NCBI RefSeq assembly: GCF_001039355.2 | Contig: NW_019775942.1 | Location: forward strand, 86,903 to 150,902 | Length of the DNA stretch: 64,000 bases | Direction: 5' to 3' | DNA from: Lingula anatina | Lineage: Eukaryota > Brachiopoda > Lingulata > Lingulida > Lingulidae | Shown: in pieces, positions 46,900-60,186 of the stretch | Position numbering within the stretch: position 1 is the first letter of the stretch | Layout: every line of letters begins with the position of its first letter | Made by a program: the position numbers and the translations under genes | The notes under the pieces: generated by a model | What the model saw: the letters and a program-made list of their open reading frames with translations, nothing else | Told to the model about the DNA's origin: nothing | Databases searched by the model: none

Positions 46900-47110
46900 A
46901 TAAATATGGCATGCCATATCAGCTAGTGGTGGTAGGGACATATAAGCTGACACAGCTTATCGCACACAAAATCTGAATTTATTTCACCCCAGTTATCGCA
47001 CATTGGGGGAAATGGCATGAATGGAGAGATTAATTCACAGTTGTTGAACAGTCAATTCTGTGGCTTTGTGAATTAATTTTGGCATCGTATCTATTATCAG
47101 TCATCTGAAA
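46900..47110. promoter_or_regulatory. Candidate regulatory block with inverted homeodomain-type sites
   Basis: ATTAATTCACA (47029-47039) and its exact inverse TGTGAATTAAT (47067-47077) face each other across 27 bp. Just upstream, TTATCGCACA occurs twice (46948 and 46993 region). The density of non-AT-random words suggests a regulatory element; no conservation test is possible here. Confidence 0.3.
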
Positions 47111-48216
47111 TATCAGGACCCTTCTTTCCTTCTTCCGGTCCACAATGTGTTGTGCTGGAACCTATAACAGACAAGAAAAACATTTATTCGGATGAGTAAA
47201 GCATGTGGGATGTGATTGTCCACTGCATGCTAATAGTAATTAGTTTGTAGATTCCATAAAGAGGGGATGCTTGGTGACAGTAGGCTGTGGTATTGACATA
47301 ATCAGAGACAAAACCTCAGTAAAAACTTTGTTGGTTTCGTTGGATACAAAATAAACACCTGTCTTTTGAGCACAGTCAGGACAAGGGACATCCCTCTTTG
47401 TCATTGCTACTTGGTGTGACATTTTTGTACATTTTGGTATTTGATGTTTAAGTGTCACATTTGGGTGGTCTTAGATGTTACATAAAGGAAGAGGCAAAGT
47501 GAATATAAAATGGTTTGATATTAATAGACATTTATTATCAGTAGGTGTAATGGTATGATATATATTTGTAATTTCCTCTTCTGAGTTTGTCTTATCAGGC
47601 TGCATTTTTCAGCAACATTTTAACATCAACATAAATTATGAAAGAAATAGACCTTTCATTATAAAAAAGCTGTGTCATATAGATTTTAAAAGTTAAAAAC
47701 CTCTATGTAAGGCTATTAACAACAATAACAAATTTCACACAAAAACACCTAGAAACATTGACATTGATCCATTTCCCCTCCCCCTCTCCCCTAGATCTCT
47801 GTGGGACATGTTGTGCCTCATTTCTGTGGTGTGGGGACTGTCTTTACCCCCTGATTCTCAGATGCATACTAATGATAACAGGCTGCCTTTGCTGAGTATA
47901 GTGGGGACGAGTGAGTGAACGAGCAGCAAGCAGTAGTAATTCACCGCCTGACGCGTCCTTGTAAATAGGTTGACAGGTAGATCAGGGAAGGTCACTTTAA
48001 GCTGTGTGGTTTCTACAACAGGTGAGTTTTAATGGCAGGATTCTGTCGACTTTGGGTAAAATCACCGAAATGTGCATTTTAGGTAATGATGGATGTTTGT
48101 GATGTTGTCCATATTGTCGGAATGTCCATTGGGTAATGCAAGGTGAACGACCATCAGTTGTTGACATTTAGAACAGCACAAGTCCTAGGGCTAAGAAAAT
48201 CAATGGCTGATTCCAG

Positions 48217-48446
48217 TAAAGTTAAATAGATGCACAGACAATATGTATTGATTCTTATTACTGCAAACTTATGGTTAGATGATGACACTTAGAATAATTG
48301 GTAGTTGAAATAAGGGGATGTTTTAATAAAGTTTAATAGATACACTGACAATATATATTGATTCCCATTATTGCTGACTGTTGTTAAATGATGGTAAGAT
48401 GATGACATTTGAAATAATTGTCAGTTGAAAGGCAGGGAAGTTTTGA
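48217..48446 (+). repeat. Diverged tandem duplication, ~110-120 bp unit
   Basis: Copy one (48217-48326) and copy two (48327-48446) share AAAGTT-AATAGAT, CAATAT-TATTGATTC, AGATGATGACA and AATAATTG in the same order. A 10-bp length difference lies in the middle. Confidence 0.85.
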
Positions 48447-50518
48447 TTGAAAAGACAAATAATATATTCATAATTAATATATTGCAATTACTTATAAAAT
48501 GCTATGAGGTTGGATTTGAATTGGATAACTGCTGTAAATAGTGCTTTCAAAAACAATTACATTTAGAATGGCTAGATTCACTCCATTGTAGTATAGAAGA
48601 TAGTATTGTTGTGTGATAAGATATATTACTGATCCCAAACTGAGCCAGGCACATTGCATGATGATGCCAATTAAAGAAACAAATAAACAATAGAGACAAT
48701 TGAGGACGCCGCTTGAGAAGAATGTATTTCACATAATAAGATAGACATTACAAAAAAAAAAAGGTTTGGGCCCTTTTTATTGAAAGATACTACTGTGCTT
48801 CTATTAACTAACTTATTTGCAAAATAAGTCAGTACAAATTAAAAGGTTGTGGCTCGTTTACTGAGGTAAAAAAATGTACAAAATAATCAGGTACAGAAAT
48901 CTTCAAGTCAGAAATTTGAAATAACAAGTTCAGTTGCAACTCCACATAAAGCAATATGAAACCAAGAGAACCTGGGAGAAGAGAGAAACCATACACCTGT
49001 ATAGGTCATATCTAGTCAGTGATTTTCAACTAACAGTAGAATGGATGTTTACAAAATAACACATTGTGTGGGTTCTTTCATCAAATACATTGTAGAGGTA
49101 GAGCTAAGCGGCCTGCAAACTTTGATACCGGAGCCGAGGCATTGACTGTATTAGTTTCAATATGACACAAGGAGGATTGTGCACCTTTTCAGCGTGGTTG
49201 AAAACTTAGCCATTTTTTTCTTGAAGTGTCTTGCATGTTTTTGAGTTAAAATGTCATATAAAATACAGGTGCATCCAGTTTTATTCGTACATAACTGAGC
49301 AGAGATGTTATGGTCTGTATTCTCTTTATCAGATTTATATGGGAAATATGAAAATAGAATTTATGCCTGATATTTGAGTTTGTAGTCATAAGAAAAAATA
49401 CAACAAAGAGGGATTTGAGGTCTTTTGTCTAAGTTGATGAAGGTTGCTGGTTACCAGCTGCCCTAGAAGACTCGCTGAGCAACAATTAAGTACCGACATG
49501 TTAAGACAAAGAAGTGTCATTGTCATAAAACATCTCTTAAAAGTCATGGAGGGAATTAAAGTTGAATTTGAATACAGTCAAAGTCACCTCGTATACGGCA
49601 CTGAAGAGTTTTAAGTTTAGACCAAACAGCTTCATGGGAGTTTTATGACCATATTTTTACCATGGTATTGTACCATAAAACAAAGAGGAATTAAATTCTC
49701 CATGCCGTAACTGTCTTTTGTGGCAGTCATTCTCCAAGGGAGGGATGCAGAGTTGTTTGCCCAGCGTTTAACCCCTACTTGACAACACTTGTCCCTGTTC
49801 ATGTTAATTGGTCTTATCAGCTGATTGGCCACGGTGAAGTGCCGTAATGGCGCAATCACTGGTAGTATACTGGAGGCAAAAACAAACAGTGCGTCATGCC
49901 AGAGAGGCTCTGTTTTAATCCAGCTTTATGATAGAATAGGTATATGGCATAAATTTGAAGATTTTCATTGCAACCTATCTGAAATATACATTGAAGAATA
50001 GGATGACTGAATAAAATTAATATGCAAGAATATCTTGTATATATTAAAGTACTTTACTTGTTAAAGCATATTTATATTAAAAGAAGTATGCAAAATATTT
50101 ATGAGAAGTTTAAAAGATTAGTTTTAACTCATTTTGATCTAAAATTATGTAAAAAAGAAAATATATGAATAAACCTGTGGGTGATTTCGGTAGAGTTTGA
50201 ATTAAATACGTACCTGTAAAATATTATCATAAATATTGCTTATTATAATATGTGCACAAAGAAAAGATGAGACCATCTTTCCATTGTTTTGTCTGTCTTT
50301 ATCAGTACTGTAGGTAAGCTAGGGGAGGGTAATGTCAACCTTACTGGCTATATTCTTATAACTTTATCTCAGGAAGATGTTTACTTCCATGAATTTAATG
50401 GACCAATGATATTAGAGCAGCCATTGAAGTTCCTCGGCACACGTATTGCTGATAAGTCGCTCTGATAACGTGACCTATCTACACACATTTAGGTAAAGAC
50501 ACAGAGGTTGTAGTAATA
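48447..50518. other. Noncoding stretch, nothing recognised
   Basis: AT-rich DNA; the 75-codon minus-strand frame at 49632-49859 has no domain or splice context. Confidence 0.45.
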
Positions 50519-50688
50519 GTGTACGGTAAAGTCTTGAAAATTTCGTCGTTCTTGAAAATTTCGTCGACAGACGATTTTCCGCCGAGGTAATTTTTTTCCC
50601 CTTGAAAACTTCGTCGACCTTGAAAATGAGGTACTCAATAATTTTTGAAAAGTTCGTCACCAAATATGGCCGCGTTGTNACCGTACAC
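50519..50688. mobile_element. Third inverted-end element, GTGTACGGT termini with internal TTCGTCG repeats
   Basis: The left end is GTGTACGGTAA and the right end ACCGTACAC preceded by an ambiguous base, so the ends form an inverted repeat of at least 9 bp. The interior has four related copies of TTGAAAATTTCGTCG and is far richer in CpG than the neighbourhood. I could not define a target duplication. Probably a MITE; a foldback or satellite fragment is possible. Confidence 0.55.
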
Positions 50689-53600
50689 GTACAAGACAGA
50701 GGTTGTGACTTATTTGTTGGTGTTGACACTTTTATTTGGATATTTGTACTGAGGAAGTGTTTTTTTCGAAAGAACTGAATTGACTTATACGGAAGGAGTA
50801 GGGGCTGATTTCTGTTTTAAGGATGTTCAGTTAAAGAGAAGCTACAGACTTGTTCAGGTGAGCAGAAAGTTGTTCTAATATTGGGTTAGGGGCATTGGGT
50901 TGACTTAAATGGTTTGATCTGCATATATGTGAATGTATGGAATACTACTTTTAGTACTGGATATACAGAGAAATGATAGGAGTTTAAGGTGGGACAAATT
51001 ATCGATTGATAAACATATAGCAGTGAATGTTACAAACAATGTATGAGTTACAGCTATGTGTGGTATATAACTTATGTCAGTAAGGTGAATTCTATTTATA
51101 CTTCATACAGTAGTGTAAAAAAGGTGCCTGTGCCATTTGATTGCTTTGTTTTTCTGCAATTTGTCTATAATGCCTTTTCACCCGCTAGATAAAAAGATTA
51201 ATCTAAAAAGCAATAGCCAGTGTGCTCTCCGATGTGTTTTCTTATCTTTCCCATTTCGACTATTTTTAGATAAGTCATCTGATTCATAAGTATATATAAC
51301 TGAATCACACACTCATTGCTCAATTTTTTTTATTTAGTTTCCTTATTGGTGTCAAAAACTTTATAACACTGTACAAATACCTGTTTCACTTGTGACACGT
51401 GATAAAAAAGTGGGTCTAACTCATTGTATTCCTAACAGCTGGCTGACACCTACTATACCTATCTTGTTGAAAAACAAACAGAAACATGGAGATAGCACAA
51501 GGGAATTATCAGCCAAGAGTCAAGTACATAGGGTAAAACCTGATAACATGAAGCTACTTCACCCTCCTTGAAGGATAACAGTGTGTTTTGCCCTTGTTTC
51601 TGCTCTGTCCTGTAGTTTTATAAAATCTGGGCTTAGATTAGCATATGTATGGGAGATATATGACAACATCTATAAATTAATTGATTTTCAATATAGAAAT
51701 GATAAACCATAAAATAGAAACTTTTTGTTAGGTATTTTGGCTAAATTTGACATAATTAAAACAGTAATTAAACTATTTAACTAGACCAAAAATATACCTG
51801 TGCTCACTCTTTTAATTTCACTTCCTAGGATCTCTAAGCCTTGTAGCTCAGTGCCATTAATGCAGAAATTAATCAAAAGGTATAAAGATAAAAGCAAAGG
51901 CACTTCAAACTATGGACTGCTAAATAAATAGCATTGTTTTTTCCTTTATCTTAAAAATCTAAAATCAATTTCCCGTTAATGCACAGTTAAGGAGTTGCCC
52001 TAATGGCTACTCTGCCATGTGGCTAGCATGCTAAGGGTGATGTGGATTGGTCAAATTGGCCTTGTCAAGTTCTGAGTGACCAAACAGTTGACATGAGATC
52101 ATGATTTGGTATGATACAAATTCACTATCTTTGTTAAAAGGCCATCTTTGAAGGCTATAATGTGTTGCATGCTGGTAAGTCTTCAGTTTTGACTTCAAAG
52201 AAATAAGATGAAAGTTACTTAAGGGGTCCTATAGTCTGTGTATGGCACATAGAAATTTAACATGTGGCAGTCTATTAGAAAGTTTAGTATATATAAATAT
52301 GGCAGATGGCTAAATTTCAAGACAACAGTTCTAAGATTTCTGTGTCACAGAGAAGTAAATCCAAATCAATTAAGGTACAGTTATCAGAAAGACCTCTCCT
52401 TGTAATTATATTACCTCATCTTGGCTAGCCGTTAAGTGGACAAAGGTGACCATTTCTGGCCTCCCTCACATTGATAATGCCCATGGTGTTAAATAACTGG
52501 AACAGGTGCCCTTAGGGATGAAATGTTAAGTGAAAATAACTGTCTTTTGGTATTGAATTAGTTTGTTATTATATGGTGTTAATATATGTGCAGAGTACTC
52601 CTAAATGAGACTTAATCGAGGGGTTTTAGCAGTTCTCCCTTTTAGGCCCCAGCAGGAATAAAGCAATCTACCAAAAACCAATTTCTTAGACTGAGTAGTC
52701 TAGACTTGTAGTGCAGTTACCTGTAATAGTAAGCATTGTTGGATTATATGTATATATATGCAGATGTTATCACTGGTGGCTGTAGTATTGGGGTATAATC
52801 ACTGCTATGTATTTTCATATATAGTGTATAGTCTTTATATACATTGTATCTCACACATACCTTGGCACACATATACAAAACTGTAATATGTAAAATATTT
52901 TTGTTAGTATCAAAACATTTACAACATCAACTAATGCTGTTTTTTTTTCTCCTAAAAATCTCCAACAAAAGGGACTGAGTTTTAGGACATCTATATCCAA
53001 GGTACCCCACATTCAGTGGTCCTCATCTCATTGTTCTGATTATGAATTGAAAACACGGATCTCTTCGGGTGATAGGGTTGCATTTTAATGTCCTGTTGCA
53101 CCCCAAGAAATGTCCAAACTACTGCAGCGTGAGCTGGGTCTGAATTGTTTGATGCCTGGACTGATACGCCATTAGGGTCCAGTGCATTTGTCAGTGTCCG
53201 GCATTGCTTGGGCAGATAAAGTGACCACTAAAGCCCTCGGTGGCCAGTGGACAGTTAAGTTATTGTCCAGGGTATTGATGGAGATAAAGATAGAGATGGT
53301 ATCTATAGTTGGGATCGTTACTAGAGAGCAGTGATATTGAGGGTGTTTTGACTGGTGAAGAATTGGATTAATTTTGATACCTCCCAAGCTGTGTTATCAG
53401 ATATACTCGGTGCAGGGTGTGAACATGGCTACGCGTGCATGGCATGTATGTATGCATGCATCTACCTGCGTGCGCACAGTCTTGTTTTTGATTCATGATT
53501 TTGTGTTGCTCATTCCTTGCATGGTTGTATTCAGAAAGTTATACTCTACCTGACAGATGAAAACACAAATATGCAAAACATTGTAATCCATAAAAGTCAT

Positions 53601-54100
53601 GCATTATTCAGTGCCTGCTCATGTATTTCTCTTCTCTGTCACCTTGGTTATATTTCTCCACACTGCAGTGTCTCCTGCTTGTTGATTTATAGGCACAAGA
53701 CACACAAATTACACTGTGTTTGTAAAATTTGCCCTCAAGACATTACAAGCAATTCTAAAGATAAATTGTATCATTTTTTGCAGTAATCAGGGATTTACAG
53801 ATAATAAAGCACCATAGTGCATGTGCCTGCTGCTTTTCATATTTTTCTTCTTTTTTTTAAAATAGAACGGCATAGATTAGTATATGCATCTATTGCCTTG
53901 TTAAATGTTTTTGTGACTAAAATTGTATCATATTAAATACTAGGTTTGTTAAAACTGTCCACATGTCCTGTTCATACAAGGCTTTTAGGCCTTCTTCATT
54001 AATTTGATGGTCCTTGACACCAGCACAAATTTTTATAAGTATCCTTCAAACAACTCATGGACTTAGTGCCTCCCTTGTTCTACAGTGTCACCATTCACTT
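50689..54100. other. Long noncoding stretch, nothing recognised
   Basis: CpG-poor, AT-rich. Isolated donor-like sites occur (e.g. TTCAG/GTGAGC near 50859) without convincing acceptors. Confidence 0.4.
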
Positions 54101-54270
54101 TCATCATTGTCATCATGTCATCTTGTCACCCTGTGGACAGCTTCATAGCGGGCTATCTCCGTGGTGACAAAGGAAAATGTCATCTCCAGCCAGACGCGTG
54201 CAGGGCTTGTGCTGTTGCCGTGGTAACTGGAGACCTGGGTTGAATTACTGGCTGGAAACACGGGCGCTTC
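54101..54270. promoter_or_regulatory. G+C-richer block with a full RFX-type X-box
   Basis: The block is less AT-rich than its surroundings and contains GTTGCCGTGGTAAC (see separate entry) plus CCGTGGTGAC upstream, which resembles a half-site. Candidate enhancer; inferred from motif and composition only. Confidence 0.35.
54214..54227. promoter_or_regulatory. X-box GTTGCCGTGGTAAC (RFX consensus)
   Basis: The two half-sites GTTGCC and GGTAAC are separated by 2 bp and fit the palindromic consensus GTNRCC-N(0-3)-RGYAAC. RFX factors control ciliary and neuronal genes in animals. Confidence 0.5.
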
Positions 54271-54288
54271 TTTTTGTCTGTAATGGTG

Positions 54289-54302
54289 AGAGAGAGAGAG
54301 AG
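54289..54302. repeat. (GA)7 short microsatellite
   Basis: Short GA run. Confidence 0.9.
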
Positions 54303-57300
54303 TCCTTTATCGTCCTTTCCACCTTTATTTGTTTAAACTGATTTATGCTTCAGTATCACAGACTTGCACAAAATACCAAATATTTTGGAGTTCAACGTTA
54401 AATGATTAATAGTACCATTAGATTTCACATTATAGCTCTTCCATATTTATGATGTCTGAGATATAAGAGCTGAATTGGAGCTGCATGCAGAAATATCAGT
54501 TTATAATTTTGGTATAATTTTCCTTGTTGGTTGCCACACTTTCTATATCCAACTGGGGCATGTATGATAGTATTATATATGATTTGATAATAGCATGGTC
54601 TAAGGTTACTGAGGTATTATATGTAGAGACAAGAAATTTGACACGAAAATTGACTTAACTCGTGATCATGTCACATGTAGAGGTGGTTTTCACTGAAGAT
54701 TTTTAAAAAAAGAGAGAAAGAAAACAAAAAGGGCACAGAGAAAGCAATTTGAAATTTGAAATTAAAAAAATAAATAAAATAATAAATAAAAAATCCATGT
54801 ATAATCATTATTTGGATATCATTGCTGTAATATCTTATCCAGAATTTTTTTTTTGTTTTATGAATTTACAAAATTGAAACATCATAGAGTTTTTGTACAA
54901 GTTGAGATGACCCATGCATACCCTGTGCTTTTTTTTTTTTTTTGGTGAAACAAAACACCGAAGCATGTGCATCTTCCTAGTATAGACAACAAAATAATCA
55001 CCCCAAATACACCCAGCTTAGCATGACTTCCAATGCAGGCTAAGCCTGATTTTATTAAAGACTTCACCAACAAAGAACTCGGCTTCATTTTTCACCACCT
55101 GTGTATTGTAGCGGTGCTATAAGCTGGGAGCACCATTAACAAAGGTAGCGACTCCCATTTTCACTGGCGCTGCATCCCTGACTTGTTGTTAAGCTATCTT
55201 GTGACATGTCCATCTTCCATAGGACGTTTATTATGCTTTTGTCCTGACAAACGACTGATCACAGAGTAGCAGCTCTGACTTAACCTTCTATTAGTGGCCT
55301 GTGTGGTGTGGTAATGAAGAATACAATGGTAATAGGGATTTTATGAAGGTTGTTGTGTAATGCTGTTTTAGTTATTGAATTGGAGCCCTATCGCAGTGCC
55401 TTGGTGTCTTTGCTGCACAGATCATATGTCTTCTATTAGTGGTCAACCTTGCAAAGTGGACAGAACAGATTCTACAATATACAAGAGTCGAACATTGTGA
55501 ACCAGGAGTTATTAGATGGGTAGAATTATTTTTCATTATGCAATGGCCTATTGACATTTTTGTGCAGATTTTTTGTACATGGACTACCTACCATTAACAC
55601 TTGAATTTCAGTATTTTTTGTAGTTGCATAATTTATCAGAACTATACCTTTGTAAAAGTACTTTTTCCGTTTTGTGAAACTTTATAAAATGGATATAACA
55701 TTATTTTCAAAAACCACCTTACTTATCTGTCCATGCTTTTTAAGAATATTTTACCAATTTATCGCGCCGCTCGGTCGTCAAGGTGTTCCTGCTTGAGCAA
55801 CACAGGGTGACTCCTGCTCTCGCCACCAACACCAACCAATTATTGAACCGAGCAAATAATTTCTTACTCTCCTTTCATATAGCAACTATAAATGTCTTTC
55901 ACTGATTTCATTTTTGAAATGATGTGCTGCATCCCCCTTTCCCCATCATCCTTCAGTTGCACTTAGCACCACTTTGATATTCAGAAGAAAATAGGATCCC
56001 ATCTAGGTTTCAACTTTCGATAGATGTAGTATTTTTGTGGTGTCCATTTTCTGAATGACCACCTGATGGAGTGTAGTGATTTAGGCAGGTGTACGAGATC
56101 GCGTTTCGCTTCTAAATATCTTGTGTTTACTGAAGAAGATAAACGCTAGGCACAATAGCCTGGGGGAAATTAGGTGTCTTTGACAGTTTCCTTTCTCAGC
56201 TTTTCTTTATTTTTCCTTTGATAGATAAGAGGTTATGGATACTTGAACTCCTGACAAAGTTTTGGTCATCTCATAGTGGCTCAGTGAGGAGGACGCTACT
56301 TGCTATAGTTTAATATTTGACAAACTACTTAGGCAGGAGTTGGTATATATAAAAAGAATTTTAAAAAAGTCTTTTGCAGTCTTAAATTTGATATTCTGTT
56401 TTATTTAAACAGAAAGTGTTAGTAGACTATAATAGCTCATTTCCTCAAAAATAATTGTGTTATTAATGCTTATGTAGGCAGGGGTGGTAAATAAAGTGCC
56501 AGGATCTTTTTTAAAATGTAATTTGACATTGAAGTAACAACACATTTTTATTCTCACATTTCTGCCTTATTTCCCTAATGATATCTTCACTTGTGATTTT
56601 TGATATCTTAATGCATAAAAATACGTAACTGTCCATTTTGTATCTAAATTACAATAATTTTGGTGCCTTAAAACATGCAAATTACAGGCTTTAAATTGCT
56701 TGCAATTAATATGGCAGAATTGGAGGAAAGGGTATCATTATTATTTTATCTGCACTGTTGGAAATGATAATGGGTAGAGTGGTGTTGTTAGCAATGAAAC
56801 AAATGAAGAATGAAGTTGGAAAGAAAGGTTCAGAACTATGGTTTATTTTAGATTTTTACTCATGTAATTATCTGTTTTAGTTTTATTTTAGTTTAGATTT
56901 TAAGAATGTTTGAAAAAATTATTTCTAAAATCAATATTTATTTATTCTTGCAAACAAAGAAAAGAAAAAATCTTGTGAGTTGAAAGATGAATCTTACTGC
57001 CCATATCCTCTTTCATGGGCCTCCTTTTAACCCCACTCCCCAACATAGGCCCCTGAATCCCCAGCACAGGCCCCTTAACAGTCAAAAATATTAAGTGCAG
57101 AGAACATGATAGCGTAGGCAGAACTATCAAGTTGACATCTATAATGAGTTAGATATGTAAATCAGTTGATGTGGGGTACGAGGATTCTGATGGCTGAGAA
57201 TAGAGACAAAGGCATGTATGACATTGGGGGTGGATGCTAGCGAAGGTTAAACTGTTCACTTTTATTCGCTGGGGTATCAGGTAGTTCTTTGTTTGTGCAT

Positions 57301-57611
57301 TTTTTTCCTTTGCATTTTTCCAGCATTGATTACCATTGTTTTTGTGCTATTCTGCTGCCTTGGAATTTTAAACAATATATGTTACATATTGTGAGTGTTG
57401 TAATATTTGTAACTTATACTGAATTTGTGAGTGTTTTGAAGAAGTGACAGTACTCTTCGATGATGTATTTTCAATTTGGAGAAGAATTTTGTGTTTTCAT
57501 TTTCAGCTATCAGTCTAGACAATTTTTACTTTTTGTGTCAGGATTAATGCAGCGATTTGTTTTTATGTTCTGTATGAAGATAATTCAAATGTTTTTTTTT
57601 ATTATTTACAG
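54303..57611. other. Long noncoding stretch, nothing recognised
   Basis: Contains a T15 run at 54929-54943. No splice-flanked coding block noticed. Confidence 0.4.
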
Positions 57612-57652
57612 GTAACTTTCATGGAATTGTGAATCTCTTTTTATCAAGAAAG
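57612..57652 (+). other. Candidate short exon (41 nt) with strong splice sites
   Basis: TTTTTATTATTTACAG precedes and AAAG/GTAAGG follows. Only one frame is open (NFHGIVNLFLSRK), which fits in phase after the candidate exon at 42944. Together they would encode about 26 residues of no recognised family. Chance is a real alternative. Confidence 0.25.
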
Positions 57653-57679
57653 GTAAGGGACTTCAGCATTATGTGTGTC

Positions 57680-57681
<2 letters not shown>

Positions 57682-57714
<33 letters not shown>
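57682..57714. repeat. (AG)n microsatellite, ~16 units
   Basis: Uninterrupted AG/GA run 30 bp after the candidate donor site. Confidence 0.95.
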
Positions 57715-57716
<2 letters not shown>

Positions 57717-60116
57717 CAACTCAGATTCATGAAACAACTCCAATACAAAATGGTGTCAGACATTTGACAGTAGCTGACCATTGTTGTAGTATAGTATCAA
57801 TGTCCAGTGTAGCATTAAAACTGGACCAACTCTTGTCCACTGCCAAGAATGAGTACAGTTCATGTCTTTGGCGACAGGAAGAAGAGGGGGATCTGCCGGT
57901 AATTCAATAAAGGTCGTGTGGGCAGAGAGTAGTTGTGGGGTTATACACATTCAAAACACGGAGAAGGAACAAGAAGGCGTAGCGATTGAAAAGATATGTA
58001 AATGAGCCTACCATATCTAAAAACTGGCTTGTCATGATAATTTATGGTTATTGCTGGGGAAGGAGAGGGCCTAGACCCACCAGTGTCCTACTACGATGTG
58101 ACTGTTGTCACAGCATAGGAGTAAATGAATAAAAACTAACAGGTTAAAGGAAGTGGAGAAGAAAAAGGGGTGGAAGGAGACTTTCAAGTCTAATATGAAA
58201 TTAAGACAGAGATGTAAATATTTAAAAAAATATGAGGGCAGGGCATGTACAATATAATGAAAAATTGTAGGAGAAAGGTCACATTTCACAATTACAATTT
58301 ATTGTCACTGGCAGTCTAAATGCACAGAATACATGCTACATATTGAAAACAGTTTATGATAATTTTGAAAACACAATCGCAATCCTCAACATCTTTATTT
58401 GATTATTTTCTTGAAACAGAAAGTAAATCAATTAAGATCTCACTCAGTGCCCACACATGATGTAACTGTAAGTCACAGTGGAACAGCTCCTGGGTCAATT
58501 AACTGTCAGCCTGCTACTTCATGTACTGCTGCTGTCTTGATGCCAGCTCCAGGGAATTGGAAAGTGATATATTGGAGAATTACTAAGTGACCACTTCAGC
58601 TAAGGTGGTTCTTAATTATCATTAGCCTTGTGTGAGGGTTACAACAGGTGCTGCTTCAGGCCTGTGAATTATCATCAAAAATTATGTATTAGAAATATCA
58701 AGGACAGTTCTTTCTGCTACCTCAAGCATTATCTTTTTTTACTCAAGGGGAAACCTTATTGTTTTCACTTTTTAAAAATCCCCACACGAACAAAGACATC
58801 CTGATTGAAAGCGTTATCTATGGTTTCTATTAATAGATGAGAGTTCAGACCACGCTTAGTCTATCATTTCCTATAATAAGTAAGCTATCCTATTTAATTA
58901 CATTTAAATTGAAGAGACTGTTAAATCTTTCAGACTGTCATATTAACTCATTGGGCAGGTGGTTCAACAAAAAAAAGACAATGACATACAGTGATTTAGA
59001 TATGAAATGAAAAAATGAACAATACCGCACCGTTTAGCTCATAATTGGTTAGTGGCGTTAAATGCACTAACTGCATTTTATTTATGTGCTCCGTTGAGTA
59101 CATAATGAGTGAATAATTCTGATGTTTTTAACCCTGTAGGGCAAAAGTGAGTCTGAGAATTCTGTCTGCTGATTATAGGTTAAGAACAAGGTATTTTACA
59201 GCAAAACTTAGAGTATTAGGGAAAATATTGTTTGTTTTTTTTCAATTTCAAGTTTATCATCGAGTTATGAGGGTGGTGAAATTGTCATTTTTGGCAAACA
59301 TTTTGTTGTAATTGGCATACAATTGTAAAAAGCTTTAATGAGAATATTATCCAATAATAACATTAAAAGAGGATAACAGACATATAAATGTTTTCTTATT
59401 CTTGTCTTACATATTCTTATGATTACCAAAACTTGGTGCCATATCATTTAAGACAGAAAACAATATTTATTAACTAAGAGTTTTTAAAACAAAGCCAAAA
59501 CAACCACCCATTTTTGATAAGTCCCAGAAGCTGTTGGCCTTATCTATGGAGTGGACAATATATGTAGATGCCTGTGAATACAGTCAGCTCAACTTTGGAT
59601 GTCCTTGGGTGATTTTATTATGTAGGAACAAGTACAATGCCATAGTTTGAAATGGGGTCATGATTCCATATTTCATATCTGTCCTCATCTTTTGATGTCT
59701 TCTTCCATGTGTCACAAATTGGTTGGTTATGTAGAAAGCAAAGATCAAGAGGGCATCAGAAGGTTCCGATAGCATCTTTAATAGGCAGGGAAAGTGCATT
59801 CATGGATTTATATCGGTAGAAAAGGAGAAAGTAAACAGGCAAATAGATCTTATCTTTTATTGCAAGAGGACAATAGAAAAATGATATAACAATAAATGTC
59901 AAAATAGGTTAAAAACTGATACATTGGATATAAACAGGCCTGGTTTAGTTTGATGTGACAGTTTTGAATGATGGATAATTTTGCAACTTTGACGTCAGTA
60001 ACTACTAGTTTTCTAATTCTCAATTAGTAAACAACAACAACAATGACAACAGCATGAAATTGGACAGTGAATATGAAAACCATGCTGATTCCTAGACTGG
60101 TTTTGTTCCAAATTGC
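57715..60116. other. Noncoding stretch, nothing recognised
   Basis: AT-rich DNA; a CRE palindrome TGACGTCA lies at 59990-59997. Confidence 0.4.
59990..59997. promoter_or_regulatory. CRE palindrome TGACGTCA
   Basis: Perfect ATF/CREB consensus in CpG-poor surroundings, where a surviving CpG in a motif is somewhat more notable. Motif-only evidence. Confidence 0.3.
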
Positions 60117-60186
60117 AAAAAAAATAAAAAAATAAAAAATAATAAAAAAAAAAATAATAAATAAATAAAAATAATAATAATAAATA
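60117..60186. repeat. A-rich (AAT/AAAT)n low-complexity tract
   Basis: About 70 bp made only of A and T in AAAT/AAT units. Confidence 0.95.
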
